NCBI RefSeq assembly: GCF_003259155.1
Contig: NZ_QGMQ01000003.1
Location: 124,001 to 188,000 of the forward strand
Reading direction: 5' to 3'
Length of the DNA stretch: 64,000 nt
Origin: Marinimicrobium alkaliphilum
GTDB lineage: Bacteria > Pseudomonadota > Gammaproteobacteria > Pseudomonadales > Cellvibrionaceae
Shown: positions 36,076 to 45,284 of the stretch, piece by piece
How positions within the stretch are numbered: position 1 is the stretch's first letter
How the letters are laid out: each line of letters starts with the position of its first letter
Program-made: the position numbers and the translations under genes
Notes under the pieces: model-generated
Databases searched by the model: none
Seen by the model: only the letters and a program-made list of their open reading frames with translations
What the model was told of the DNA's origin: nothing

Positions 36076-37194
36076 TTAATTCACGTTAGCTTTTACCATA
36101 GCCTCGCGAAATTCTCTAAGCATCTTCTCCTCAGTGTAGTTGTTCAAGACCGAGAGCCTAGCATTCCACCCAATTTCTTTCCGACGCTCTACTGATGAGA
36201 TCAATGCTCCAAGCTTTTCAGCGCAATCTTCCACGTCCTCGGAGCGATAGATAACTGCATCCTTACCATCTGTTAAGAAAGAGCTAACCGATGAGTTGTC
36301 CGAGGTTAGCACCGGAAGCCCCGTCCCCATGTACTCTAGCAAAGCAAGCGACATCGCCTCGCCTCTAGATGGATGAAACGCTATGTCATAGTGGGGGAGA
36401 CGCTCGCCAATATCATTTGTCGCGCCGGGGAAGTCAACAAATTCGTCAACACCCAGCTTCCGCGCTAGCGCTTTGAATGCCTCAAGATCCGGTCCGTCGC
36501 CATAGAGCGTATACCGGATAGTTTTATCACCCCTCTGAACTAGCCGTGAGAGCACACTTAGTGCGAAATCGATACCTTTATAATAGTTAGCTCGACCAAT
36601 GGAAACAATTTTTGTTGTTTCGGCGCTCTCATATTCCGTCTTAACACTTTGAGGAGGATGAATACCGTTGGTTATACAAACGACCCTCTCTCGAGGAAAG
36701 CAATTGACCTCCTCAAGGCGTCGGGCAATATAAGGGCTAACGGCAAAGCATTGATCAGCCGCGAAAAACGGCGCTCTGTTGTAAAGTCGCTTGAAGAGAC
36801 GCTTTAGAAAACCTGGTCTAGTCCTGATTCCGGGCATGTGATCGTGAATGATGATTTTTTTTACACCGAAACCTTTGAAAATTGCATACCGCCAAGATGC
36901 CGTGGCGAAATCGGTGAAATAAATACATCGAACATCATTGCGTCGTATATAAAGACACTGCTTAAATAACCCAGACCATGAGCGCACTTTAAAGTCGAGA
37001 GCGTCAATTTGAAATCCAGCTTCTGATAAGATCTTCGGTTCATCGGAGACAGACGGATAAACCACTATTGGTCGATACCCGTACTCTCTCAGAGTACTGG
37101 CTGCTTCCAGCCACAACTTCTCCATCAGCTTCCATGCATAGCCTGTACTGGAGTCAAAGTTCCCAACCGCAAGAAACCCGTATTCTCTATTCAT
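36076..37194 (-). CDS. GT4 family glycosyltransferase
   Basis: A 372-residue GT-B enzyme. Features: GYAWKLMEKLW near the start, CITNGIHPPQSVKTEYESAE at the domain boundary, KIVSIGRANYYKGIDFALSV, LYGDGPDLEAFKALARKLGV, and donor-site HPSRGEAMSLALLEYMGTGL (E-x7-E). All canonical GT4 elements are present, so it is probably functional. ATG 37194 with AGGCGG upstream is preferred over 37221. Downstream of it, at lower coordinates, is a 180-base gap before another transferase. Confidence 0.87.
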   Translation of the reverse strand: MNREYGFLAVGNFDSSTGYAWKLMEKLWLEAASTLREYGYRPIVVYPSVSDEPKILSEAGFQIDALDFKVRSWSGLFKQCLYIRRNDVRCIYFTDFATASWRYAIFKGFGVKKIIIHDHMPGIRTRPGFLKRLFKRLYNRAPFFAADQCFAVSPYIARRLEEVNCFPRERVVCITNGIHPPQSVKTEYESAETTKIVSIGRANYYKGIDFALSVLSRLVQRGDKTIRYTLYGDGPDLEAFKALARKLGVDEFVDFPGATNDIGERLPHYDIAFHPSRGEAMSLALLEYMGTGLPVLTSDNSSVSSFLTDGKDAVIYRSEDVEDCAEKLGALISSVERRKEIGWNARLSVLNNYTEEKMLREFREAMVKANVN

Positions 37195-37270
37195 CTCAGC
37201 CGCCTTTTCCAACCATCTCACAAATCAATCGAAGCCATGTACTTTTATAGGCCAAAAAAACCATAAAGTC

Positions 37271-37588
37271 TCAGTTGGGAGTGGCCTCTCTATAGTGAAG
37301 AAGCTTTTCCGGAGGCCAAATGTCTTCGCTGTTCAAATAAAGAATATATTCACCACTCGCTGCAAAAAATCCGGCATTACGTGCGGTTCCGACACCTTGA
37401 TATACCTGTCACATATAGCGGTTACTTGAACGAGATTCCTATATTACGGTCTCAATATCATCCCTTGATCCACTATTCACAACTATGATCTCGTAGCCAT
37501 CAGTATCTTTCCCGAGGACAGATTCAATTGCTTCTTTCACCATCTCAGAACGATTGTAAGTTCGAGTAATAACTTAGAACTTTGGCAT
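37271..37588 (-). pseudogene. GT2 glycosyltransferase remnant with three in-frame stops
   Basis: Read leftward from the ATG at 37588, one frame of 106 codons shows a GT2 N-terminus: VITRTYNRSEMVKEAIESVL, then GYEIIVVNSGSRDDIETVI, GVGTARNAGFFAASGEYILY, and LNSEDIWPPEKLLHYREA. The frame holds TAA at codon 5, TAG at codon 50, TGA at codon 60 and a final TGA, with no frameshift. The DXD metal site has become NSED and the DDGS motif NSGS. About two thirds of the gene is missing. Not present as any open frame. Confidence 0.85.
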
Positions 37589-37654
37589 ATAGAAGACGCA
37601 TAAGTATGGCAGACTCTAATTGAGGAGAGTTACATTCACATATCTATGCGAAGA

Positions 37655-38809
37655 CTAGAATAGTGACTCAAGCTCATTTCTATATTCTTCTACCTGCCCT
37701 TTCACTCGCCTGTATGACTCTTCAAAGGACCTAAACCTCTCTTCGACGAGCCTTTCCAAAGCCTGGTCGACATCGCGTAAAAATTCATCATTAGAACCCT
37801 CTTTTAATGTCAGATAGTAACTTCCCATATCAAACATATCGAAGAGAACCTGTTTTTTATAATCCCCAATGCTGCCATCTTGCTTGATCGAATACCGGCC
37901 CATCCCTACAACAGGAACACCGGCACTCATCGCATTGACACAGACATGGTAGGTATCTGTGATCACAAACTGCGACTCCATTATCTGCTTAACATTCTTC
38001 GAAAAATGACGATGCGCATTCTTAGTATCCAGCGTCAACCATCCGTCGAGCTCATGTCCGACACAGCCACTTATCTTCTCGATATTTCTGATTATCTTTC
38101 GAGTTTCCGGCAACTTAGAGCGATCAAAAAAGTAACTGAACATGGGGCTTTCTGGGGCTGAGCTTGCATTTTCAGCATTCAGCCCGGAGTGGTCTAGCAG
38201 AAAGGCACAATCCAGCCCTTGTCCTAATCTCGGCTTAGAGCGCGCGCCCAACAACCTCTCAACTTGCTCTAACGATTTAACATCTCGCGGCAAGATTACA
38301 TCGAAGTGTTTTTCCCAACAATCAATCACCTGTTTATTATAAGGATCTTCTGCGTCAAGTGGATTCTGTATATTGTTACCTATCGAATATACCTTTTTCC
38401 CATTCACATCCTGTCCTTTAAGAGCAAATAAAGATAACCACTTCTTCCTGGCAATCTCCTCACTAGCGGACAGATGCATATAGTGATCCCGGTTTGCGTA
38501 CCCATCTCTGCCGTAATCCGGATTGTTCAAGAAATCACCCCAGTACACGATATGACTATGTTCTTTCAATTGGTCAATGGACTTCAAATAGTGACACTTC
38601 AGTTTACCGACGTGGTCGACAGGTGCAATGGTCCAGTTCGGGTTAACCCTTTCAATAAACCTAGCCCCTCTTCTCCGAAGCTTTTGGGCAACATACATTT
38701 TGTAGTCGACATCAAGCGAATCGAAAAACTGCTTCGCCGCAAGGTCAACACTGTACATGCCTGAATTATTCGGGTTAAACGCGAGAATAACCGCTATACT
38801 TGACTTCAT
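37655..38809 (-). CDS. Polysaccharide pyruvyl transferase-like protein
   Basis: A 384-residue protein that I place only tentatively. The N-terminus VILAFNPNNSGMYSVDLAAK and the C-terminal strand-loop SQFVITDTYHVCVNAMSAGV (compare the R-x-H motif of pyruvyl transferases) suggest the polysaccharide pyruvyl transferase fold. Here a Tyr-His replaces the usual Arg-Leu-His. HIVYWGDFLNNPDYGRDGY and KVYSIGNNIQNPLDAEDPYN in the middle have no obvious match. It is AT-rich, soluble, and 68 bases upstream of it lies another transferase on the same strand, so the genes from 42908 down to 37655 may be one operon. Confidence 0.5.
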   Translation of the reverse strand: MKSSIAVILAFNPNNSGMYSVDLAAKQFFDSLDVDYKMYVAQKLRRRGARFIERVNPNWTIAPVDHVGKLKCHYLKSIDQLKEHSHIVYWGDFLNNPDYGRDGYANRDHYMHLSASEEIARKKWLSLFALKGQDVNGKKVYSIGNNIQNPLDAEDPYNKQVIDCWEKHFDVILPRDVKSLEQVERLLGARSKPRLGQGLDCAFLLDHSGLNAENASSAPESPMFSYFFDRSKLPETRKIIRNIEKISGCVGHELDGWLTLDTKNAHRHFSKNVKQIMESQFVITDTYHVCVNAMSAGVPVVGMGRYSIKQDGSIGDYKKQVLFDMFDMGSYYLTLKEGSNDEFLRDVDQALERLVEERFRSFEESYRRVKGQVEEYRNELESLF

Positions 38810-38877
38810 TTATTTGCTTCCCTTTGCTCATATCAACCAGGTGGTATTCCGTGATATCCGCATTAAACTCATACGCT

Positions 38878-39960
38878 CTATCGATTTACGAAATCACTTA
38901 ACGCACTAGCCAGGTCTTTACCATACTCTTCGACATTGTATTGACTTACTACTTTCTTCCGGGCATTTTTCCTAATCCTGTCTGACAACTGATTGTCATT
39001 CATAAGACTGGCTATACCTACCAACAGAGAGTCAGGGTTATCCGGCTCAGAGAATACAATATCTTCTCCCTCTGAGAAATATTCCTCCAGAACAGGCGTT
39101 CTGGTAGCAACAACCGGAATACCCATAAGCATAGCCTCCATCACCGCCCGGATTCCGGAGGGATAACTAATGCCTGCCTTGAGCGGGACGACCGCTACAC
39201 ATGACCTTGAATACGTTTCAAATAACTCTTTGTAGCTCAGTCTCTCATAGATATTTATTCTGCTCGACTCCGCCGCATTCTCAGGAAGCAGGTAAGGCAG
39301 TGTCACCAGATCCAATGTAGCGTCAGTCTTACTTACTGCCTGCATGAGAGAACCAAAGTCTCTGCCCACATCCCGACCAATGGAAATAATATGCCTTTCT
39401 TTGGAGGAGTTCAGTTTTTCGGTATAGGGATAGAAGTCACAGTCCATCGCATAATAGAGCGGAATTATACGACCACTCGGGATAGTCAGTGACTGAGACC
39501 AAAGGCGTGCTTGAGATGACGACAATGCAATAACACCATCGGACCACTTAATGGCGATTTTGAGCAATTTCCGTTTTACCCGGCTTTCTGGCAGCTTGAA
39601 AAGCGTATCCAAATAGACAATTCTCTTTCCCATCAAGCGCGCCAGAAAGGACTGAAGCGGCGAAAACTCATCTTTCACAACAATAACGTCGGCCTTCCAG
39701 AAGTCTCTCAACAATCCCACTGACGGAATTTGAATGTATCGCCGGGCGAACCGCCTAAGCCCGGACAACCCGGAGCTCCAACGATGATCAGAAATAGCGA
39801 CATTCATCCCCATCATCTTCAGCTGATAAAACCCTGTCAGCCGTTCCTTAGGTATCTCTCCTCGCTCGATCTGCTGAACTGCAGGGGACGCGACATCCGG
39901 ATATAGAAAGACATATTTATTGTATTTATCCACCTGGGGAGAATCATTCTCAATCGTCAT
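38878..39960 (-). CDS. GT4 family glycosyltransferase
   Basis: A 360-residue GT-B glycosyltransferase. KRIVYLDTLFKLPESRVKRK and SDGVIALSSSQARLWSQSL mark the end of the N-terminal domain. RHIISIGRDVGRDFGSLMQA opens the donor domain, and YPSGIRAVMEAMLMGIPVVA is the E-x7-E-like donor motif. Its ATG overlaps the last 11 bases of the ABC transporter gene, so the two are translationally coupled and probably act on the same lipid-linked glycan. Confidence 0.82.
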   Translation of the reverse strand: MTIENDSPQVDKYNKYVFLYPDVASPAVQQIERGEIPKERLTGFYQLKMMGMNVAISDHRWSSGLSGLRRFARRYIQIPSVGLLRDFWKADVIVVKDEFSPLQSFLARLMGKRIVYLDTLFKLPESRVKRKLLKIAIKWSDGVIALSSSQARLWSQSLTIPSGRIIPLYYAMDCDFYPYTEKLNSSKERHIISIGRDVGRDFGSLMQAVSKTDATLDLVTLPYLLPENAAESSRINIYERLSYKELFETYSRSCVAVVPLKAGISYPSGIRAVMEAMLMGIPVVATRTPVLEEYFSEGEDIVFSEPDNPDSLLVGIASLMNDNQLSDRIRKNARKKVVSQYNVEEYGKDLASALSDFVNR

Positions 39961-41755
39961 AGTGCACTTCCTCGGTCATCATCGACTTAAATGAAGGTAT
40001 TCTTTCAATGAGACTCTCATACCCCCCCCTATCGACTATTGAGCCCTTATCCATAAGAATGATCTCATCGGACATTTGTATCGATGCCGGCCGGTGCGAG
40101 ATAATAAGTATAATCATATCTTTCTTTAACTTATTAAGATTTTTTAGTAGATTAACCTCTGAGACAATATCCAAAGCGCTTGTCGGCTCATCCAATACGA
40201 GAAGATCCGTCTGCCGATAGAGCGCTCTCGCTATACCTATCCGTTGCCGCTGACCTCCGCTCAGCAACTTCCCGTCCTGCCCCAAATTCGTTTCTAATCC
40301 CTGGGGCAACTGAGCGACGAAGTCCGAAGCGTTCGCTAACGATAGCGCGCGCTTAACTCGCTCCATATCGATATCTCTCTCGACCTCGCCAAAAGCAACA
40401 TTCTCAATAACTGACCCTTCCAAAATAAAAATGTTTTGCGCTACGTAGCTAAGGCTGTTTCGAAATCCGAGCCGCAACGAGTCGGTAATCGGTTCGCCAT
40501 TTACCTTAATTTGCCCCTCGGACGGATACAGCAATCCCAGAAGAACGTCTGCCAACGTTGACTTTCCTGACCCCGAATGGCCAGCGAGGGAATATATCTT
40601 CCCTCGCTCCAACGCGAATGAAATATCTTTTATCGCTGGCTCATTCGACTCGGGATACTCGAACGAAATTCCACTAAATTCCACCGTATGGACCGACATC
40701 TTTTCCGCGCTTATAGGACCAGCTTCGTTCTTCTCAATATCTCTCAACGCAGCACCTATACTTGTCGCCACGGCCCCATGCCCACTGAGACTTGATATTG
40801 ACTTGTAAATCTGCTGCATTGTGGGTAGCAGTTTGTAACCAGCAAGCGCATAGATACTTAATACTGGAACTATGGAGCGCATATCATCTTGGGTAATTAA
40901 CAGTACGACGGCCAACAACAGTATCGCGCCAAACGCAACAGACTCGATAATGAACTTGGGGATTTCTCCTGAAAGGGCGATAAAAGCTTGGGAACGAAGA
41001 CCTCTTAAATTAACCTCGTTAAACTGGTCAATATAGTTCTGCTCCATGCATCCGAGCTTGACATCTTTTATACCCACAAAAGACTCTGACAGTATGCTCT
41101 GTATGCGACTGTTCTTGTATGACACATACTCTCCATGACGGAAAAGATTATGACGCAGAAAAACATATGTTGCTAAATAAGCCCCACCAATCAGCACTCC
41201 GGCGATAACAGCGAGAAGAGGGTTAAAGAGCAGCAGCCCCATAAGCACTATCATGCCAATGAACAGTTTGCTTGTTAGAAGTAGAAAAGGTTGAAAAACC
41301 ATGTAGACGAACCTGGGCACCTGTTGCGACACTACGGCAATCAGCTTGTTATAGTTCTTTGTTTTGTGGTACAGATAATCCTGAAGCAGAAACCCTCTAT
41401 ATAGAGTCCTCTGGAGCCTCCCACCCAACACCACGGAAAATTTGTAGGTAAACCACATCGTAAGTCCAGCCACGGCATTGGACATCAAAATCATTACCAA
41501 TGACCCCAGAGCGGCTGCGATAATAAACGTTATATCTCGCTCAAAGCCAAACCTTTCGTACGTCCATGAAAGAATAGAGTTTGTGTGAATTATTTCAGGG
41601 TTGGAAATAATAGCTATGAAGGGCCCGATACTGGCGATGCCCAGGACCTGAAATATTGCAGATAGAAAATAGAATATCTGAATGCCAATATACTGCTTCA
41701 TGGCCCTTGAATCCAGGAGGCGGAAAATACTCTTTATTACTGTCAACAGGTACAT
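39950..41755 (-). CDS. ABC transporter, fused permease and ATPase (PglK/MsbA-like flippase)
   Basis: A 601-residue half-transporter. Six hydrophobic segments at about 17-310 form the membrane domain. The ATPase follows with Walker A GHSGSGKST, Q-loop SLSYVAQNIFILEG, signature LLSGGQRQRIGIARALYRQT, Walker B DLLVLDEPTSALD and switch histidine IILIISHRP. All catalytic motifs are intact. It resembles the PglK type that flips undecaprenyl-pyrophosphate oligosaccharide. No Wzx-type flippase is visible in this window, so this is the best candidate for that step. It follows a GT4 gene by 13 bases and overlaps the next one. Confidence 0.88.
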   Translation of the reverse strand: MYLLTVIKSIFRLLDSRAMKQYIGIQIFYFLSAIFQVLGIASIGPFIAIISNPEIIHTNSILSWTYERFGFERDITFIIAAALGSLVMILMSNAVAGLTMWFTYKFSVVLGGRLQRTLYRGFLLQDYLYHKTKNYNKLIAVVSQQVPRFVYMVFQPFLLLTSKLFIGMIVLMGLLLFNPLLAVIAGVLIGGAYLATYVFLRHNLFRHGEYVSYKNSRIQSILSESFVGIKDVKLGCMEQNYIDQFNEVNLRGLRSQAFIALSGEIPKFIIESVAFGAILLLAVVLLITQDDMRSIVPVLSIYALAGYKLLPTMQQIYKSISSLSGHGAVATSIGAALRDIEKNEAGPISAEKMSVHTVEFSGISFEYPESNEPAIKDISFALERGKIYSLAGHSGSGKSTLADVLLGLLYPSEGQIKVNGEPITDSLRLGFRNSLSYVAQNIFILEGSVIENVAFGEVERDIDMERVKRALSLANASDFVAQLPQGLETNLGQDGKLLSGGQRQRIGIARALYRQTDLLVLDEPTSALDIVSEVNLLKNLNKLKKDMIILIISHRPASIQMSDEIILMDKGSIVDRGGYESLIERIPSFKSMMTEEVHYDD

Positions 41756-41768
41756 TAATGCTCCAATC

Positions 41769-42908
41769 CTATAGCAGCTTTGTTTCGTTGTACACTCGGG
41801 GATTCACGAGATTTCGATACAGGCTCATTGTTTTTTCAGCACAGCAATCTATCGCATAATTCGGGTTCAGCTCCACATCATAGCTTGGGAGTGAGGGAAC
41901 TATATTCTCAATCGCAATCGCATAGCCCTTGGGGGCATGGTCGCTCACAAGAAGGTCAGGATACTCCGACAGTATATCTTTCAATCCCCCAACACTATGG
42001 GCAATTACAGGAATACCGATAGCCAAGGCCTCCAATGCCACCATTGGCATTCCCTCATGATCTGAACACATTACCAACAAGTCGCTCTCACTCAACGCCC
42101 GAAGAATTTCGTTCGTGTGTCCGTGCCAATGTATATTGTCTGGCGACGAATAGCCGTCGGAGCCATCACTTGTTCTGGCGTATGGCTCCAGCATCTCACG
42201 CTGAGACCCATCGCCATAGATATGGAATTCCAGCTTGCCGGAAAGGGGCCCCTGATTGAGGCGCTTCGCCATCTGAAGAAATATGTCGACACGCTTTACC
42301 GGTTCAAGCCTTCCCGCCATTACAACGCGAATGGGATCGCCAGATACGCCTGTCGCTGGCTTGCGGAACTGCTTCAGCGCGTGTACGTCTACGCCGTTCG
42401 CGATTACGTGCACAGAACTAGATGAAAAAGTCTTTTCAAGCTGCATCGCCAAATCGCAAGAAACAGCAATAATGGCCTTCTGGCAGAAACGGCCTACCCA
42501 ATGATCTAAAAGTACTTGTAGCCGCTGCTTTAAAGAGGGGTCATATTCCGGCGCCCCATGCACAGTGCGTAGGCAGGCTGCACGCACTGTCAACAAGTTT
42601 GCAAGCGCTGCGAGGATATTTTCTTTTTGGCGATGAGTGTGAATAATTGTTGGCTTGATGGTTTTTATTAGGCGAATCAATGCACGAAATATCTTCCAGC
42701 TAGAAAGCTGCCTCTCGTCCAACACATAGACGTTGACTTCAAGCCGCTCTAATTCTTCGGATAGCCGCCCAAAATTCAGCACCGCAACGTGGACTTCACA
42801 GTACACGGACAGCTGTTTTATCAGAGCGTACACCTGTGCCTCAGCGCCTGCCCACAGGTCCCCCGAGATAACATGCAGCACCTTGGCTCTGGATCGTTCC
42901 TCTGCCAT
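41769..42908 (-). CDS. GT4 family glycosyltransferase
   Basis: A 379-residue GT-B enzyme that opens the leftward operon. The N-terminus AKVLHVISGDLWAGAEAQVY has the glycine-rich acceptor loop. VIANGVDVHALKQFRKPA, RVVMAGRLEPVKRVDIFLQM, GDGSQREMLEPYA and CSDHEGMPMVALEALAIGIP (E-x7-E) follow in the expected order. It is divergent from the GT2 gene at 43021, with a 112-base shared promoter region. Its base composition is between that of the variable region and the conserved core. Confidence 0.88.
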   Translation of the reverse strand: MAEERSRAKVLHVISGDLWAGAEAQVYALIKQLSVYCEVHVAVLNFGRLSEELERLEVNVYVLDERQLSSWKIFRALIRLIKTIKPTIIHTHRQKENILAALANLLTVRAACLRTVHGAPEYDPSLKQRLQVLLDHWVGRFCQKAIIAVSCDLAMQLEKTFSSSSVHVIANGVDVHALKQFRKPATGVSGDPIRVVMAGRLEPVKRVDIFLQMAKRLNQGPLSGKLEFHIYGDGSQREMLEPYARTSDGSDGYSSPDNIHWHGHTNEILRALSESDLLVMCSDHEGMPMVALEALAIGIPVIAHSVGGLKDILSEYPDLLVSDHAPKGYAIAIENIVPSLPSYDVELNPNYAIDCCAEKTMSLYRNLVNPRVYNETKLL

Positions 42909-43020
42909 CTAACTCGCCTTCAGTAAATCCTTTTCGATAGGCGGCCACTATAGCATAATTGGGTCTCGCGCCATATTACGCGCCACACCACTTTCCGTAA
43001 ATTTTTCCGACAGGTGCTGC

Positions 43021-44157
43021 ATGCTAGGATTGTTATTTTGGGTTTTTTTACTGGGCGCCATTTATAGCTATTTTGTCTATCCCTGCCTGCTGTTAATTCT
43101 TTCCCGATCCAAGGGCAAGTTGTCTCTGAATGAAAACAACAGCTTGCCGAAGCTCTCAATTATCGTAACTGCCTACAATGAGAAAGATCGTATAGAGCCC
43201 AAAATCAAAAACACCCTGGCCCTGCAATATCCGCGCGAGCAACTGGAGGTTATTATCGCCTCTGACTGCTCCACGGACGGTACCGACGACATCGCCACAG
43301 GCTTTGCAGAACAGGGCGTGAAACTTGTGCGAGCTGAAGAGCGGCTGGGCAAGGAGAATGCACAACTTGCGGCCATTAACGCTGCGTCAGGTGACATTCT
43401 GGTATTTTCCGACGTAGCCACCGAGATCCCCAATGACGCCCTCCTCAAACTGGCCAATTATTTTTCATCCCCTGAGGTTGGCTCGCTCTCCAGTGAAGAC
43501 CGCTTCATTACCGAGGAAGGCAAAGTTGCCGGCGAAGGGGCCTACGTCAAGTACGAGATGTGGCTGAGAAGTATGGAATCCCGACTCGCGGGCCTGGTGG
43601 GCTTGAGCGGCTCTTTCTTCGCGGCCCGAGCTCAGGTCTGCCAGGACTGGGACATCCATTCCCCGAGCGACTTTAACACCGCCCTCAATACCGCCAAGGC
43701 CGGACTGGTGGCCGTCAGCGCGCCGGACGTCAATGGCTACTACAAGGATCTGAAGGACCCCAAAAAGGAGTACGCGCGCAAAGTCCGGACTGTACTGCGC
43801 GGTATGGTGGGCCTATCTCGCCACAAGGACGCGATGAACCCGTCCAAGCGAGGGCTTTTTGCCTTTCAGGTAATCTCCCACAAGCTGATGCGCTGGGCCG
43901 TCCCCTGGTGTTTGCTCGCGCTGTTTGTCGTTACCCTGGCACTGGTCAGCCGCTCATGGCTCTACGACCTGGCGCTTATCGGGCAGCTGGCTTTTTATGG
44001 CGTGGCACTGCTGGCACACGGGGTTCCCCGGCTGCAGGAGATTGGGCCGATCAGAATCGTGTACTTTTTTGTTCAGGTCAATATTGCCGTACTTCACGCG
44101 GGAGTCAAGTTTCTCTCCGGGCAGCGCATGACAACATGGACTCCGTCAGCACGATGA
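43021..44157 (+). CDS. Membrane GT2 family glycosyltransferase
   Basis: A 378-residue processive-type GT2 protein. One N-terminal helix (LFWVFLLGAIYSYFVYPCLL) precedes the GT-A domain with IIVTAYNEKDRIEPKI, IASDCSTDGTDDIA, a metal site VFSDVATEIP, and FVGLSG-like LVGLSGSFFAARA. About three helices follow near 290-360 (CLLALFVVTLALVSRSWLYD, AFYGVALLAHGVP). The Q/RXXRW motif of synthases is represented by KVRTVLRGMVG. GC-rich like the core locus. Its stop overlaps the next start as ATGA. Confidence 0.85.
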   Translation: MLGLLFWVFLLGAIYSYFVYPCLLLILSRSKGKLSLNENNSLPKLSIIVTAYNEKDRIEPKIKNTLALQYPREQLEVIIASDCSTDGTDDIATGFAEQGVKLVRAEERLGKENAQLAAINAASGDILVFSDVATEIPNDALLKLANYFSSPEVGSLSSEDRFITEEGKVAGEGAYVKYEMWLRSMESRLAGLVGLSGSFFAARAQVCQDWDIHSPSDFNTALNTAKAGLVAVSAPDVNGYYKDLKDPKKEYARKVRTVLRGMVGLSRHKDAMNPSKRGLFAFQVISHKLMRWAVPWCLLALFVVTLALVSRSWLYDLALIGQLAFYGVALLAHGVPRLQEIGPIRIVYFFVQVNIAVLHAGVKFLSGQRMTTWTPSAR

Positions 44158-45284
44158 GTCGGACTGTGCTTCCGCCGTCAGGCAACCGTATTCATGTAGC
44201 CCGCTCGGAGGGGCTCCCGACTGACCTCTTCGCTGATACGGCTTCGCTCGCCTGGCTGGACTCCGGCACGAGTGCGCTCGGGCACTGTTTGGAACACATC
44301 AAGCAGTCCGCTACTATTGAGGGCCGCCCTGAGGTTGTAATACCAGGCTATTGCTGCCCGGATCTTGTAGCGGCAGCTCACGCTGCGGGCTTTCTCCCGG
44401 TCGCCGTTGACCTGGCGCCTGACAGCACCTCGTATGACCTGACGCAGCTGGAAAGTGCGCTTTCGCCAGATACATTGGCGGTGATTGCTGTGAACTTTAT
44501 GGGTATTTCCGCCGATATCGCCGCACTCAGGGGCGCAACCCAGAATCACGGCAAGATACAGATTATTGAAGATAATGCGCAGTGGTTCCCCAGGGACTCA
44601 AAGCCCTATTCCCCCAAAGGCGACTACAGTATTTTTTCGTTTGGCCGCGGAAAGCCTGTAAGCCTGCTGGGCGGTGGCGTGGCGCTAGGCAAGTACGCTG
44701 GCACCAAAGTCGCTCCCGCTGCCGCTGGCGCACTCAAGGACACACTGACACACACAAAAATCGGACTCTACAACACCCTGTCCGCGCCCCGCGCCTATCG
44801 CTGGCTGGCCAACAATCCCTTGCTAAAACTGGGCGCGACCGAGTACAGCTCCCTCGAAAAGATCGCGCCCATGGATACGTTCCGGGCGTCGCTCCTGGCG
44901 CACAGCCTTATGCACTATCGAGAGCGGCCGTTGACAATTCAGGCCACTTATCTGGAACAGTTTGCGGCGATCAACCGCCTGAAGCTCGATGATAATACGC
45001 TCGGTCAGCAGGCGGTGTTTTTGCGCTATCCGCTGCTGCTCGAATCCGAGCGAGAGAGAGATCGGGTTTTGAATGCCCTGGACGCTGAAGGTTTGGGCGC
45101 CAGCCGGCTGTACGCGACGGTCATTACTGAGATTGAAGGTGTAAAGGACATCGAAGCCAGGGGCACGCTGGACAATGCGTACGCCTTTGCAAAAAGACTG
45201 TTGACGCTACCCACTCACGACAAGGTCTTGCCTCGGTATGCCGAGCGTATCTGCGCAGTTATAAAGTCGGAAATAACTCGCTAG
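44154..45284 (+). CDS. DegT/DnrJ/EryC1/StrS family aminotransferase-like protein
   Basis: A 376-residue PLP-enzyme fold. ATG 44154 forms an ATGA overlap with the GT2 stop; an ATG at 44136 is also possible, and the open frame back to 43908 lies inside the previous gene. Family features: LDSGTSALGHCLEHI, VVIPGYCCPDLVAAAHAAGF, aspartate site IIEDNAQWFP, and SIFSFGRGKPVSLLGGGVAL with the probable PLP lysine. These proteins aminate keto-sugars, so it may supply an amino sugar. The usual C-terminal domain is short. Its end overlaps the convergent exosortase gene by 26 bases. Confidence 0.75.
   Translation: MSRTVLPPSGNRIHVARSEGLPTDLFADTASLAWLDSGTSALGHCLEHIKQSATIEGRPEVVIPGYCCPDLVAAAHAAGFLPVAVDLAPDSTSYDLTQLESALSPDTLAVIAVNFMGISADIAALRGATQNHGKIQIIEDNAQWFPRDSKPYSPKGDYSIFSFGRGKPVSLLGGGVALGKYAGTKVAPAAAGALKDTLTHTKIGLYNTLSAPRAYRWLANNPLLKLGATEYSSLEKIAPMDTFRASLLAHSLMHYRERPLTIQATYLEQFAAINRLKLDDNTLGQQAVFLRYPLLLESERERDRVLNALDAEGLGASRLYATVITEIEGVKDIEARGTLDNAYAFAKRLLTLPTHDKVLPRYAERICAVIKSEITR

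Noticed and set aside
43908-44153. Upstream extension of the aminotransferase frame
   Set aside because: It lies inside the GT2 gene in another frame. The ATGA overlap at 44154 and the family start point to the shorter protein.
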